Assembly: GCA_012927625.1 (NCBI GenBank)
Contig: JABBOV010000014.1
Span: 1 to 64,000, forward strand
Length of the DNA: 64,000 nucleotides
Direction of reading: 5' to 3'
From: Glaciimonas sp.
Lineage (GTDB): Bacteria; Pseudomonadota; Gammaproteobacteria; Burkholderiales; Burkholderiaceae_D
Positions 26,662-36,970 of the stretch are shown piece after piece. Below the pieces are notes generated by a model. The model made no database searches and was not told the origin of the DNA. It saw only the letters and a program-made list of their open reading frames with translations. The translations under genes and the position numbers were made by a program. Position 1 is the first letter of the stretch. Each line of letters opens with the position of its first letter.

Positions 26662-27621
26662 ATGTTCAATTCAAAAAAATGTATCTATGTAGCAGGCCAC
26701 CGCGGCATGGTCGGTTCCGCCATTGTCCGTGCGCTCAGACAGCGTGACTACAACAACATTGTGACCCGAACCCATGCTGAACTCGATCTGACCGACCAGG
26801 CGCAAGTGCGGGCTTTTTTTGCGTCGGAAAAGATCGATGAAATTTACGTGGCTGCTGCGCACGTTGGCGGCATCCATGCCAACAATACCTATCCTGCGGA
26901 ATTCATTTATCAGAACATGATGATGGAAGCCAACGTCATAAATGAAGCTTGGCGTACTGGCGTGCAAAAATTATTGTTTTTGGGCTCGTCCTGCATCTAT
27001 CCCCGTCTGGCCGAGCAACCGATCAAGGAAGAATTTCTGCTGACCGGCCTGCTTGAGCCTACCAATGAACCTTATGCGATTGCCAAAATCGCCGGCATCA
27101 AGTTATGCGAAAGCTACAACCGTCAGTACGGCACCGACTACCGTAGCGTCATGCCCACCAACCTGTATGGCCCTGGCGACAATTACCATCCCGAGAACAG
27201 CCACGTCATTCCTGCATTGCTGCGCCGCTTTCACGAGGCCAAAAGCACGGGTGCAAAAAAAGTGGTGGTCTGGGGCACTGGCACGCCGCGTCGCGAATTT
27301 TTATATGTAGAAGACATGGCTGAAGCGAGTGTGCATGTGATGGAACTGGAACGCGCCACCTATGATGCCCACACCACGCCGACGTCAAGTCATATCAATG
27401 TCGGAACCGGAGAAGAAGTCACCATTCGGGAATTGCTGGAACTGGTTGGCAAGGTAACCGGCTATCAAGGCACCGTTGAATTCGACTCCGATAAACCTGA
27501 CGGAACTCCAAGAAAGCTCATCTCCAACGACAGATTGTCCAAGCTGGGATGGCACCGAAAAGTGGAGTTGGATAAAGGGCTGGCCACTACTTATTCACAC
27601 TATGTAAATTCCCTGAAATAG
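26662..27621 (+). CDS. fcl: GDP-L-fucose synthase
   Basis: A 319-residue epimerase/reductase: [56 protein letters not shown] (catalytic Tyr, Lys) and the [20 protein letters not shown] signature. It completes GDP-fucose from the Gmd product. Confidence 0.95.
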   Translation: MFNSKKCIYVAGHRGMVGSAIVRALRQRDYNNIVTRTHAELDLTDQAQVRAFFASEKIDEIYVAAAHVGGIHANNTYPAEFIYQNMMMEANVINEAWRTGVQKLLFLGSSCIYPRLAEQPIKEEFLLTGLLEPTNEPYAIAKIAGIKLCESYNRQYGTDYRSVMPTNLYGPGDNYHPENSHVIPALLRRFHEAKSTGAKKVVVWGTGTPRREFLYVEDMAEASVHVMELERATYDAHTTPTSSHINVGTGEEVTIRELLELVGKVTGYQGTVEFDSDKPDGTPRKLISNDRLSKLGWHRKVELDKGLATTYSHYVNSLK

Positions 27622-27639
27622 ATCGATTGAGCATCGTGG

Positions 27640-27680
27640 GCTCCATTATCAAGGGCAATTTAAAAATTGCCTGTTGGAGC
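27640..27680. terminator. Probable bidirectional terminator between convergent genes
   Basis: An outer stem GCTCCA / TGGAGC (27640-27645, 27675-27680) encloses an inner stem GGCAATTT / AAATTGCC (27654-27661, 27664-27671). It lies in the 64-bp gap between fcl and the convergent aminotransferase gene. The T-run is short. Confidence 0.55.
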
Positions 27681-27685
27681 AAGTT

Positions 27686-28894
27686 TTATATTTCAGAGAG
27701 TAATTTCAGGGCGGCCTGAAGTGTTGCATCTTTCTTGGCGAAACAAAAACGCACGATGCCGGATTCCTTCGGCTGGTGATAAAAAGCGGATACCGGAATT
27801 GCTGCCACGCCAATTTCGGCAGTCAGAAATTGGCTGAACTCAACCTCGTTCAGGGCCGAGATGGATGCATAATCTACGCACTGAAAATAGGTGCCGTCGG
27901 ATGGCAACAATCTGAAGCGGCTATTTTTCAGACCATCGCGAAACAAGTCGCGCTTGCGCTGGTAAAACGCCGGCAATTCCAGATACGGTGCAGGGTCGCG
28001 CATATAGTCTGCCAGCCCATGCTGCATTGGCGTGTTGACGGTAAATACATTGAACTGGTGCACCTTGCGAAATTCCGCCATTAGCGCTGCCGGTGCCGCC
28101 ACATAACCGACTTTCCAGCCGGTGACATGGTAAGTCTTGCCGAAACTGGACACGATAAATGCGCGCGCTGCCAGTTCAGGATGGCGGCAAACCGACTCAT
28201 GTGCAATTCCATCGAACACCATGTGCTCGTATACTTCGTCCGAGATTAATAATATGCCGGTGCCGCGCACGATGTCTGCCAGTGCTTGCAAGTCCTTTTT
28301 GAGCAGAATGGAGCCGGTCGGATTGTGCGGCGAATTGATGATGATCAGTCGCGTTTTAGGCGTTACCGCTGCCGCCAGTGTGTGCCACGGAACCGAATAA
28401 CCGCGCGGTCCGATTTCCATTTGCACAAAAACCGGCACTCCGCCTGCGAGTTCGATGGCCGGCACGTAACTGTCATACGCCGGCTCGATAACGATCACTT
28501 CGTCACCGGCATGCACACTGCACAGGATTGCGGTCAGCAGCCCTTGCGTAGCGCCAGCGGTTACCGTGATTTCGCTGGCGGCACTGTACTGGTGGCCGTA
28601 AAGTTGGTCGATCTTGCGCGCAATGGCTTCGCGCAAAGGCGCAATTCCAGCCATCGGCGGATATTGGTTCAGCCCGTTTTTCATGGCTGCGGTGACCGTA
28701 TCGATCAACGTCGGATCACAGTCGAAATCGGGAAAGCCCTGACCCAGGTTGACCGCATTTTTTTCCAATGCCAAGGCTGACATGACGCTGAAAATGGTGG
28801 TGCCTACTTTGGGTAGCTTGGAGGTCAGCGCTATCGGCTCAAAAGGGGCGGGTGCAGGCGGAAGTTGCTGTGTCATGGTCGGATCGGTATGCAT
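27686..28894 (-). CDS. Class I/II PLP aminotransferase (methionine aminotransferase-like)
   Basis: A 402-residue fold-type I aminotransferase: NLGQGFPDFDCDPTLIDTV, TAGATQGLLTAILC, INSPHNPTGSILLKKDL, and the PLP lysine in VSSFGKTYHVTGWKVGYV. It is closest to YbdL-type methionine/kynurenine aminotransferases. ATG 28876 (MTQQLPPAP) is an equally possible start. Confidence 0.87.
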   Translation of the reverse strand: MHTDPTMTQQLPPAPAPFEPIALTSKLPKVGTTIFSVMSALALEKNAVNLGQGFPDFDCDPTLIDTVTAAMKNGLNQYPPMAGIAPLREAIARKIDQLYGHQYSAASEITVTAGATQGLLTAILCSVHAGDEVIVIEPAYDSYVPAIELAGGVPVFVQMEIGPRGYSVPWHTLAAAVTPKTRLIIINSPHNPTGSILLKKDLQALADIVRGTGILLISDEVYEHMVFDGIAHESVCRHPELAARAFIVSSFGKTYHVTGWKVGYVAAPAALMAEFRKVHQFNVFTVNTPMQHGLADYMRDPAPYLELPAFYQRKRDLFRDGLKNSRFRLLPSDGTYFQCVDYASISALNEVEFSQFLTAEIGVAAIPVSAFYHQPKESGIVRFCFAKKDATLQAALKLLSEI

Positions 28895-29014
28895 GGGTCG
28901 AGCCGGTATTTTAACGCCGGCGCCGGCCTAATTGACAGGAAGAGGCAGCAGGTTGAGGAATCAGCGGGTACTATACATTTTCATAAAAATTTCTCGGTTT
29001 TGATGCATACCCGC

Positions 29015-29078
29015 TTATGTATATTTAAATGACGCATGAAAATAATGCGTAAAATACATGTTTTTTTACTATACTCCC
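29015..29078 (+). repeat. Dispersed AT-rich repeat, copy D (diverged)
   Basis: TGTATATTTAAATGACGCAT, then AAAATAATGCGTAAAATAC and the end ACTATACTCCC. It aligns in order with copies A and C (GTATATTT, AAATAATGCG, ATACTCCC) but has lost GGAG at its left end. It lies between the aminotransferase and permease genes. Confidence 0.5.
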
Positions 29079-29110
29079 TAAAAGAATAGTTTTATTGAAG
29101 TGCAGGCCGG

Positions 29111-29773
29111 TTACTGCTCACGCAGGTACAGCGCGTCGTCGAAGGTGAAAAGCCACTGCGGTCGATACACCGCCAAGATCGTAACCAGAAATCCGATCAA
29201 AAAAGTTTCGCCCCACGCCAATAGCAGCATGTAGGCAATTGTGTCGTAGGAGTTAGTCAACGGCGCTGTAATCCATAGCCCGTGGGCGGCAATGGACATC
29301 ATGCCAGTCACAGACAGCACTACCATCGAGCCGAAAACAGCGTTGCCGAACAAGTAGACGAACATGTGATGCGGTAAACGCTCTTTGATCGCAGTTAATA
29401 TGACCTCGCTAAGCCAAGTGGGCAGTAGCGCCAGCAAGAGTAAATTCATGCCAAGATTGCCCCATACGCCGTTGAATAGCGCTGTGTAGGCAATAACGGA
29501 TAGCCCCAGGCCCAGCGCGGCCAGAGAGCGGCCGAACATCAGCGGAAAAAGAGACAAGCCCATCAGATGCAAGTTCAGGTCGCTGTTGATGTTGATGCGT
29601 AGTCGCCACAGCATCGTCAGCATGATGAGCAGAGCGCACCAGGCAGAAAACACTGTCGGTGCCTCCAACCGTTTCCAGGGCGCGCCCAGCACGCAACGCA
29701 ATATCCCAAAAATCGCCAGACACCATGCGATGATGGCTACTCCAAGCGGGAGCGGTGTATTGAAAATACCCAT
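29111..29773 (-). CDS. CbiM-like energy-coupling factor permease
   Basis: A 220-residue membrane protein with about six hydrophobic helices (for example LGVAIIAWCLAIFGILRC, AYMLLLAWGETFLIGFLVTI) and the conserved RININSDLNLHLMGLSLFPL near residue 60, which in this family (COG3235) marks predicted metal-uptake permeases. No ATPase or other transporter genes lie beside it. A role in nickel or cobalt import would suit the hydrogenases but is only inference. Confidence 0.7.
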   Translation of the reverse strand: MGIFNTPLPLGVAIIAWCLAIFGILRCVLGAPWKRLEAPTVFSAWCALLIMLTMLWRLRININSDLNLHLMGLSLFPLMFGRSLAALGLGLSVIAYTALFNGVWGNLGMNLLLLALLPTWLSEVILTAIKERLPHHMFVYLFGNAVFGSMVVLSVTGMMSIAAHGLWITAPLTNSYDTIAYMLLLAWGETFLIGFLVTILAVYRPQWLFTFDDALYLREQ

Positions 29774-29849
29774 GAGAGATTATCTTTGCAGTTAAATATG
29801 TGCGCAACTATGGTATCCATTATCACTGCAAGCTGCGAGAGATTCAGGC

Positions 29850-30287
29850 TTATAGCGCCCAAGTTTGCGGCAGGATAATATCGAAGAGACCGGCACGAGC
29901 GGTTTTTTTGGCCAGTTTTAGCAAGGCTTTGTCTTTCGTGATCAAAGTCACAGCTTGCGCGTCGCGCGACAACTCCAGAAACTTTTGATCGTCGGGGTCG
30001 CTACACAATGGCAATTTGATGTTGGTTAGCGGTTCCGGCGCAATGCAGCTGATCAGCGCATCAAAGGCAGCGTTGCATTCGGTGCGCATGGCGTCATCCA
30101 GGCGCAGTTGTGAATAGCCCAGGACAATCTGCCACTCCATGCGGCATTCCGCTTTTGTGACAGCCTCTACAGCACCGCTTTTCAGCGCAGCCAGCAAGTC
30201 GGCCCAGCGCGGGTCGTTGAAGACGAATAAATCCAGGCATACGTTGGTGTCGAGTACGATGCGTTTCGGCTGTAGTGAAGTGTTCAT
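29850..30287 (-). CDS. PIN-domain putative toxin
   Basis: A 145-residue PIN-family protein (COG1569 type): IVLDTNVCLDLFVF, TKAECRMEWQIVLGY, DPDDQKFLELSRDAQAVTLI and TKDKALLKLAK carry the acidic residues of the Mg-dependent RNase site. No antitoxin gene is visible beside it. ATG 30287 is preferred; the frame opens at 30302. Confidence 0.78.
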   Translation of the reverse strand: MNTSLQPKRIVLDTNVCLDLFVFNDPRWADLLAALKSGAVEAVTKAECRMEWQIVLGYSQLRLDDAMRTECNAAFDALISCIAPEPLTNIKLPLCSDPDDQKFLELSRDAQAVTLITKDKALLKLAKKTARAGLFDIILPQTWAL

Positions 30288-30302
30288 GCGGGTTTTGTCC
30301 AA

Positions 30303-30693
30303 TCGTCCAGAATTAGTCTAAGATTCGAGCAAAAAACAGCGCGCCAAACGCATGCCGTATTGGACAAGACTATAACCGGTTATCACTCGCGCAACTATGC
30401 TAGGTCTAGCCAAGCAGTGCTACAAACATATCTTTGACAGCTCCATGAAAGCGCTTGTGTTGCCACAGTAAAAAATAGAAATAAAGATCTGTGCGTTTGC
30501 GCTTAATAGAGTGACGAATCCAGACATGCCAGAGCCCTCGAAAATTTAAAAAATTAACGGAAAATGGGGGCGCTTTGCCAAATTTTGATTCATGTAACAA
30601 CCCCACTTTACTGCAAAGCTGAGGAAGCCATAGTACGATTTCCGTGAAGCCAAAAAGTTGGAATGCCAGAACTATACATTTATGGTTTAACTC
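30303..30693. other. Gene-free stretch
   Basis: No supported gene. A minus-strand open frame (30406-30801) crosses it and overlaps the start of the SoxYZ-like gene; it shows no family resemblance and no convincing start. Confidence 0.4.
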
Positions 30694-31089
30694 ATGAGAA
30701 ACCGTGCACGTTTCTATGTAAGGCTGATCGTTACGGCCATTGCCTTGGTTCTCTCCGCCACCGCCACCGCGGAAGTCGTTGATAACTGGGGCAATTTGCA
30801 AAAAGATTATTTCCCAGACAAAAATTTAGAGCCCGGTTCGTTCATCCGGTTGACTGCGCCGCAGCGTGCTGAAAGCGGCGCCAAGGTGCCATTCGCGTTC
30901 AGCATCAATTATCCGATGACCACTGAAAAATATATCAAGTCGGTTTTCGTATTCGTGGACGGAAATCCAGTTCCTTTAATAGCAGTTTTTCATTTCAGCC
31001 CACTTAAGGGCACCTCGAATAACCGCGTTTTCGATCATTTGATAGAAAAGGCGACTTCATCCGAGCAGCCAAGTACAAATTTTTTCTGA
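30694..31089 (+). pseudogene. SoxYZ-like sulfur carrier, truncated
   Basis: The product starts with a signal peptide (RLIVTAIALVLSATATAEVV) and continues DNWGNLQKDYFPDKNLEPGS, FIRLTAPQRAESGAKVPFAF and YIKSVFVFVDGNPVPLIAVF, typical of the SoxY half of quinoprotein-dehydrogenase-associated SoxYZ-like carriers. Similarity ends after FHFSP (about residue 113). The expected SoxZ half and the C-terminal GG region are absent, and an IS5-family element follows within about 100 bp. A broken gene is the simplest reading. Confidence 0.6.
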
Positions 31090-32225
31090 AACCTGCCGAA
31101 AGCAGCGAGTTGATACGAAGTTTTCGTTGAATTTCGGGTAGCGCTGCCGATTTTTATCGGCTTTCAGTCGGCAGTTTCGCCGTTTTAAAATGCCGCAAGA
31201 CCTTTTTCTTGCAAGAACACCATGCGTTTCATGTTGTAGCTTGCTGCCTTGAGGTTTAGTGCAAACGTGGTGCGTACGATCCCCAGGCAGCGCACCAGTT
31301 TGCTGCCCATCTGCGCCAGAGCGCCAAACACATGTTCGACTCTGGCGCGGGGCGTGGCGATGCGGCGGTTGCGCTGCTTTTGCATAGCCGAGATGGCTTT
31401 CGTGGCAGTGCCTTTTCTCTGGATATGGACACGCCAGCCAGCTTGGTTCAATCCGGCTTCGCGCTGCGCGCTGGGGTAACCGCGATCGGCATACACGTCC
31501 CGGCTGGTGTTATTGGCATCCAGCAGGTCTTCAAAGACGGTGGTATCGGCGACAGCGGCGTTCGTGATGATAATCTTGCGAATCACTTTGTAGCGCTTGT
31601 CTACGCTGGCATGCAACTTGTAGCCGAAATGGTTCTTGCCATGCTTCTTGGTCCACTTGGCATCGACATCTTTTTGCGCTGCACTGGCGCTTGCACCAAG
31701 GTCGCGCCGATTATCTGGCCGCAGCGTGCCAGGTAACCGTGCGCGAGAAGCTGTTGCTGCACCTGTCCAAACAACTGGGCGCCCAAGCCTGCCTGCGCCA
31801 GGCGGTCGCGAAACAGCCAGATCGTCTTTGCGTCGGGGATGGTACTGCTGTCGGTCAGGCCCAGATACGACAGGAAGCTGCGGCGCTCGAGCAACTGATA
31901 TTCAAGCGCGTCGTCTGCGAGATTGTAAAGTTGCTGCAGCACCAGAATCTTGATCATCAAAACTGTCGGATACGGCGGTCGGCCGCCCTTGGCCCGTGAA
32001 GGACGCGGCACAGCGGTATCAATACCGGCGGCCAGCGCAGTGAAGTCCACATGTTTGGCAAGGCCAACAAGGGGATCACCCAGTTTCTCACGACGGTTCC
32101 CGCGTTCCTCTTCGGCAAACAAACTGGATTTGGGTAGCATCATTGTGAAAACTCGCGCTGGTTCTTGGGAATACTGAAATTTTACGCAATCAGTCGAACT
32201 AGCAGGGAGGTTTTAGAGGTGCTCT
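31090..32225 (-). mobile_element. IS5-family insertion sequence
   Basis: A transposase on the minus strand is flanked by imperfect inverted ends: TCTGAAACCTGCC near 31085 on the left and, read inward on the other strand, TCTAAAACCTCCC near 32216 on the right, where the end probably runs on to GAGCACC at 32225. The limits are approximate and no target duplication could be identified. It separates the truncated SoxYZ gene from the cbb operon. Confidence 0.6.
31185..32143 (-). pseudogene. IS5-family transposase, split by a -1 frameshift
   Basis: The first frame (32143 to about 31680) gives the N-terminal part: LGLTDSSTIPDAKTIWLFRD and QIIGATLVQAPVQR. The second frame (about 31680 to 31185) gives KDVDAKWTKKHGKNHFGYKL, HASVDKRYKVIRKIIITNAA and DRGYPSAQREAGL with the remaining DDE residues. 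The two are joined by a -1 shift at the sequence CAAAAAG. Either this is a mutation or the run of A acts as a slippery site; IS5 transposases are normally one ORF, so mutation is more likely. Confidence 0.72.
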
Positions 32226-32352
32226 TAAGCGAGCCCAACACACTCCTTTCTGAGACACCACCCTGAAGACCTATGCTAATTGGTTGTTCGGCGCGGTGAC
32301 TTCAAATTTGCATGTTGTTTCCTTGGTGGTAAGTAAAAATGACTGATGTTAA

Positions 32353-33417
32353 TTAATGTACAACGGCGTCCAGTTCACCTTTGGTGTAGCGCAGGGCCAT
32401 TTGCTCAAGTGGTGTAACCTTGATCTTCGATGCCTGCCCGGCTGAGCCGAACGCTTCAAATCGTATCAGGCATATTTCCTTGGCTGCTGCGGTGGCGTCC
32501 TTGAAAAACCTGCGCGGATCGAATTCGGACGGATGCAGGGCCATGCCGCGGCGCATGGCACCGGTCATTGCCAAGCGGATATCGGTATCGATATTGACCT
32601 TGCGCACACCGTGCTTGATACCTTCCAGAATTTCTTCGACCGGTACCCCATAGGTTTCTTTCATGTCACCACCATACTGGCGGATGATTTCCAGCCATTC
32701 CTGCGGCACGGAAGAGGAGCCGTGCATCACCAGGTGTGTATTGGGAATGCGCGCATGGATTTCCTTGATACGGCTAATTGCCAGAATATCGCCGGTAGGC
32801 TTGCGGCTGAACTTGTAAGCGCCATGACTGGTGCCGATTGCAATCGCCAGCGCATCCACACTTGTTCGCTTGACGAAGTCGGCGGCTTGGGCAGGATCGG
32901 TCAGCAATTGGTCGTGCGATAGTATTCCTTCGGCGCCAGAGCCGTCTTCCTCGCCCGCTCGACCGGATTCGAGCGAACCCAGACACCCCAGTTCACCCTC
33001 GACCGACACCCCGATGTAATGTGCGAAGTCCGTCACCTTGCGGGTTACCTCCACATTGTATTCGTAGGATGATGGCGTTTTCATGTCTTCCATCAGCGAG
33101 CCGTCCATCATTACACTGGAAAACCCAGAACGGATCGAAGCCTGACATACCGCAGGGCTGCTGCCATGATCCTGATGCATGCAGATCGGGATATGCGGAT
33201 AGGCTTCCACTGCTGCTTCCACCATCTTGCGCAAAAATGCTTCACCGGCATATTTGCGCGCACCAGCCGAGGCTTGCAGGATTACTGGGCTGTCGCAAGC
33301 ATCTGCGGCCTGCATGATGGCGAGAATCTGTTCCAGATTGTTGACGTTAAAAGCAGGTAGGCCATATTGGTGGTCGGCAGCATGGTCTAGCAATTGGCGT
33401 AGCGATACGAGGGACAT
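32353..33417 (-). CDS. cbbA: Fructose-1,6-/sedoheptulose-1,7-bisphosphate aldolase, class II
   Basis: A 354-residue zinc aldolase of the Calvin-cycle type: [20 protein letters not shown], zinc ligands in [17 protein letters not shown] and [29 protein letters not shown] and [20 protein letters not shown]. It makes fructose and sedoheptulose bisphosphates. It is the last gene of the cbb operon, 27 bp after the chimeric gap/pyk frame. Confidence 0.93.
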   Translation of the reverse strand: MSLVSLRQLLDHAADHQYGLPAFNVNNLEQILAIMQAADACDSPVILQASAGARKYAGEAFLRKMVEAAVEAYPHIPICMHQDHGSSPAVCQASIRSGFSSVMMDGSLMEDMKTPSSYEYNVEVTRKVTDFAHYIGVSVEGELGCLGSLESGRAGEEDGSGAEGILSHDQLLTDPAQAADFVKRTSVDALAIAIGTSHGAYKFSRKPTGDILAISRIKEIHARIPNTHLVMHGSSSVPQEWLEIIRQYGGDMKETYGVPVEEILEGIKHGVRKVNIDTDIRLAMTGAMRRGMALHPSEFDPRRFFKDATAAAKEICLIRFEAFGSAGQASKIKVTPLEQMALRYTKGELDAVVH

Positions 33418-33444
33418 GTAAATCTCCTTACAGGGTTTGAGGTG

Positions 33445-34239
33445 TCAAGCGTTGAATTTTTCACCGACGCACACGATTTTCAACGTGTTCGTGCCACCGG
33501 CAGTATCGATCGAGTCACCAGCCGTCAACACCAGAAGATCGCCATGTTTAACCACTCCGTTTTTAAGCAGCAAAGCTTGGGCATCAACCAGAAGCTGATC
33601 CCGGTTTTTGGTTGGAATCATGCTCATCGTGGCCGAGCGAGCGCGGCGCAGGTCTTCGTGCATCACATCAGTCAATACCTGATCGTTGGTATAGGCATGG
33701 ATGGTGGTCATCAGGCCTGTGACTACGCCAATTTTTTCGTGCAGCGGCTGAATCAGCGGTGCCAGGCAGTTGGTGGTGCAGGATGCGTTGGAAATCACGG
33801 TGTCGGTAGCCTTGAGCACCTGGTGGTTGACGCCATATACGATCGTGGCATCCACATCCTTGCCGCCGGGTGCGGAGATGATGACCTTTTTCGCACCGGC
33901 TTTAATGTGCGCCGACGCTTTTTCTTTGGTCGTAAAAAGGCCGGTGCATTCCAGAACCACATCCACACCCACACCCAGTTTGTCCCAAGGCAGTTCGGCC
34001 GGATTGCGGTTGGCCAGCACGCGTATGCGGTCGCTGTTGACTATCATGCAGTTGCCATCCACCGTTACGCTGCCGGAGAACCTGCCATGCGCAGTATCGT
34101 ACTTGGTCAGATGCGCATTAGTTTCCGGGTCGCCCAGGTCATTGATTGCAACGATCTGGAAGTCATGCTTTTTATTTCCTTCGTAAAGGGCACGAAGTAC
34201 GTTGCGGCCATAGCCATTGATGGCGACTTTGATAGTCAT
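33445..34239 (-). pseudogene. cbbG'-pyk': Chimeric gene: GAPDH N-terminus fused to pyruvate kinase C-terminus
   Basis: Residues 1-211 are a glyceraldehyde-3-phosphate dehydrogenase: catalytic Cys in [13 protein letters not shown], His in [14 protein letters not shown], then [14 protein letters not shown]. From residue 212 (about 33606) the frame continues [32 protein letters not shown] and [13 protein letters not shown], the last 53 residues of pyruvate kinase. The NAD-binding loop is also damaged: [15 protein letters not shown] lacks the three residues IGR of the usual GYGRIGRNVLRA. The remaining GAPDH domain and the whole of pgk, expected in this place, are missing. The frame is open and starts with an ATGA overlap with cbbZ, but no GAPDH activity is expected. 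Confidence 0.88.
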
Positions 34240-34943
34240 GCTGTTATTTCTTTTTTTGGTTGTACGTATGGCTGTGCCAGCAGAGTCGGTAATTCATTAA
34301 AGGATTCGATCAAGGCGTCGCATTGCATGCCGTTGTACCCATCCGGCCCCGGATAGCCGTAGCGCACGATATAAACCGGCATCCGGGTGGCGCGGGCGGC
34401 GGCCACATCGACTGCCGAATCTCCCACCATTGACGACCTTCCTGGACTTGTCTCCAGCAATCGGCAGGCATGTAGCAGCGGCTCAGGTGCGGGTTTCATT
34501 TGCGGTATGGAGTCGCCACCCACCAGGATGTCAAAATACCCATTCAATCCAGAGATTTGCAGCAAAGATTCGGCAAATTCAAACGGCTTGTTCGTGATAC
34601 AGGCCAGCCGAAAATCGGCCTCTTTCAATGCCATCAGACCCTCTCGCACACCAGGAAACACGGTACCGAAGTACCCGTTTGTATCCCGATAATGCTTATA
34701 GAACAGATCTTGCGCATACTGCTCATCCAATGTGTCGGAAATGCCACTGACATGGAGTATGCAACGCACCAGATTGGGTACACCCTTACCGATGAAGCTG
34801 CGCACCGTTTTGTATGGCAGAGGCGGTGCGCCCAGTTCTTCCAGCATGCGGTTGGCCGCTGTAACAATGTCGGGGGCTGTTTCCACCAGCGTGCCATCGA
34901 GGTCGATCAGAACCGCGCGCGGCGAGGTGTCGATGCTGTCCAT
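34236..34943 (-). CDS. cbbZ: Phosphoglycolate phosphatase
   Basis: A 235-residue HAD phosphatase: nucleophile motif [56 protein letters not shown] and the acidic motif [19 protein letters not shown]. It removes phosphoglycolate made by RuBisCO oxygenation. ATG 34943 overlaps the cbbT stop codon (TAATG), so translation is probably coupled. Confidence 0.92.
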   Translation of the reverse strand: MDSIDTSPRAVLIDLDGTLVETAPDIVTAANRMLEELGAPPLPYKTVRSFIGKGVPNLVRCILHVSGISDTLDEQYAQDLFYKHYRDTNGYFGTVFPGVREGLMALKEADFRLACITNKPFEFAESLLQISGLNGYFDILVGGDSIPQMKPAPEPLLHACRLLETSPGRSSMVGDSAVDVAAARATRMPVYIVRYGYPGPDGYNGMQCDALIESFNELPTLLAQPYVQPKKEITA

Positions 34944-36958
34944 TAGCGACCTTGGATCACAGCGAGCGCACACTCGGCCACATGTGCAGGCGTCAACTTG
35001 AAGTGCGCATACAGTTGTTCCGCCGGAGCTGATTCACCGAATGTATCGATACCGATGGCGATGCCGTTTTCTCCTACGACTGCGCGCCAGAACCAGGTCA
35101 CGCCAGCTTCGATGCTCACGCGGGGAACTCCGTTTGGCAAAACATGGTTGCGGTAGTTGGCATCCTGCGCATAAAAAGCTTCAACGCAGGGCATCGAAAC
35201 CACCCGCACGGCAACGCCTTCCTGGGTTAACTGCACGGCTGCGGTAGTAGCTATTTCCACTTCAGAACCGGTCGCAATCAGCACCACTTGAGGCTGTGCG
35301 CAATCGATCAAACCATAGCCGCCACGAGCGATATCGCTGATCTGCTCAGGACTACGCGCAAAAGGCGTCAAAGCCTGGCGCGAAAGCACGAGGCAGGTCG
35401 GGCCATCCGTGCGCGTGATTGCCGCTTGCCAGGCGATGGCGGTCTCCACCCCATCGCATGGACGCCAGAGTCGGTTATTGGGTATCAGGCGCAAGCTGGC
35501 TGCATGTTCAACCGGTTGGTGTGTCGGTCCGTCTTCGCCCAGACCGATAGAGTCATGCGTGAGGACATGAATCACGCGCTGTTGCATCAGCGCCGCCATG
35601 CGAATCGCATTACGCGAATAATCCGAGAACGTCATGAAGGTGCCGCCGTAGGGGATAAAGCCGCCATACAGCGCCATGCCATTCATGATCGCGGCCATGC
35701 CGAACTCGCGCACGCCATAGCTCAGGTAATTCCCGCTGCCATGATGATTGACCCACATCGATGCCTTGACATTGGTCAGGTTGGAACCGGATAAATCCGC
35801 CGATCCGCCAAAAAACTCGGGTAGCGTCGCCGTGATATGTTCGAGCACAATTTGCGATGCTTTGCGGGTTGCCACCTTCTTGTGCAGTTCGCCGGGAGTA
35901 TTGATCAACTGCGCAAACTGCCCGGATAACGCTGCGGGCAGGATACCTGCGGCGCGGCGAGTCAGTTCGGCGGCCAACTCGGGAAACGCTGTCTGATAAG
36001 CGGAAAAATCCATTTCCCATTCGGACTGAAGGGCGCGACCGGCGTCGCGCCCGTCCCACGCCGCCGCCATCTCCGGCGGTACCTCAAACGGTGCAGCAGT
36101 CCAGCCTTTTTGCGCGCGCATCGCCGCAATCTCCTGGGCGCCAAGTGGGGCGCCATGCACATTGTGCCCCCCAGCCTTGGTCGGCGCACCCTGTCCAATT
36201 ACAGTTTTGCAGCAGATTAGCGTAGGTCGGCATTGCTGCGACTTGGCCTGCCGGATCGCGGTGTCGAGTGCTTCGACGTCATGTCCATCGACAGCTGCGA
36301 TCACGTTCCAGCCATAAGCGGCAAAGCGCTTTGGTGTGTCGTCGTTGAACCAGCCTTCGACATTGCCATCGATCGAAATGCCATTGTCGTCGTAAAAGCC
36401 GATCAATTTTCCTAACCCGAGCGTACCCGCCAGCGAACAGACCTCATGACTGATACCTTCCATCAAACAACCGTCGCCCATAAACACATAGGTGTGGTGG
36501 TCGATGACGGCGTGGCCCGGACGGTTGAAACTGGCCGCCAGCATTTTTTCCGCCAGTGCCATGCCGACTGCATTGGCTAAACCTTGACCAAGCGGACCGG
36601 TCGTGGTTTCCACGCCAGGCGTGACATTAACTTCTGGATGCCCCGGTGTTTTCGAATGCATCTGACGAAACTGTTTGATTTCCTCTATCGGCAAATCATA
36701 ACCAGTCAGGTGCAAAAGCGCGTAGAGCAGCATCGAGCCATGCCCGTTGGACAAGATGAAGCGATCACGGTTAATCCATTTTGGGTCAGTTGGGTTGTGA
36801 CGTAGATGGCGACGCCAAAGCACATCGGCAATTTCAGCCATTCCCATCGGAGCGCCGGGATGACCGGATTGTGCTTTTTCTACCGCATCGGCCGCTAAAA
36901 AACGCAAAGCGTCTGCTGCTGTGGCGGTGGCTGCCATTGATTTTTCTGGAGCATTCAT
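34943..36958 (-). CDS. cbbT: Transketolase
   Basis: A 671-residue full-length transketolase: thiamine-diphosphate motif [14 protein letters not shown] with [44 protein letters not shown], and the pyrimidine-domain segment [20 protein letters not shown]. It interconverts C4-C7 sugar phosphates in the Calvin cycle. Lies between cbbP and cbbZ in the standard order. Confidence 0.95.
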   Translation of the reverse strand: MNAPEKSMAATATAADALRFLAADAVEKAQSGHPGAPMGMAEIADVLWRRHLRHNPTDPKWINRDRFILSNGHGSMLLYALLHLTGYDLPIEEIKQFRQMHSKTPGHPEVNVTPGVETTTGPLGQGLANAVGMALAEKMLAASFNRPGHAVIDHHTYVFMGDGCLMEGISHEVCSLAGTLGLGKLIGFYDDNGISIDGNVEGWFNDDTPKRFAAYGWNVIAAVDGHDVEALDTAIRQAKSQQCRPTLICCKTVIGQGAPTKAGGHNVHGAPLGAQEIAAMRAQKGWTAAPFEVPPEMAAAWDGRDAGRALQSEWEMDFSAYQTAFPELAAELTRRAAGILPAALSGQFAQLINTPGELHKKVATRKASQIVLEHITATLPEFFGGSADLSGSNLTNVKASMWVNHHGSGNYLSYGVREFGMAAIMNGMALYGGFIPYGGTFMTFSDYSRNAIRMAALMQQRVIHVLTHDSIGLGEDGPTHQPVEHAASLRLIPNNRLWRPCDGVETAIAWQAAITRTDGPTCLVLSRQALTPFARSPEQISDIARGGYGLIDCAQPQVVLIATGSEVEIATTAAVQLTQEGVAVRVVSMPCVEAFYAQDANYRNHVLPNGVPRVSIEAGVTWFWRAVVGENGIAIGIDTFGESAPAEQLYAHFKLTPAHVAECALAVIQGR

Positions 36959-36970
36959 CGTTCACCTTTA

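Noticed and set aside
30406-30801. A 131-codon minus-strand frame before the SoxYZ-like gene
   Set aside because: No recognisable motif, no ribosome site at the start, and it overlaps the signal-peptide region of a better supported gene.
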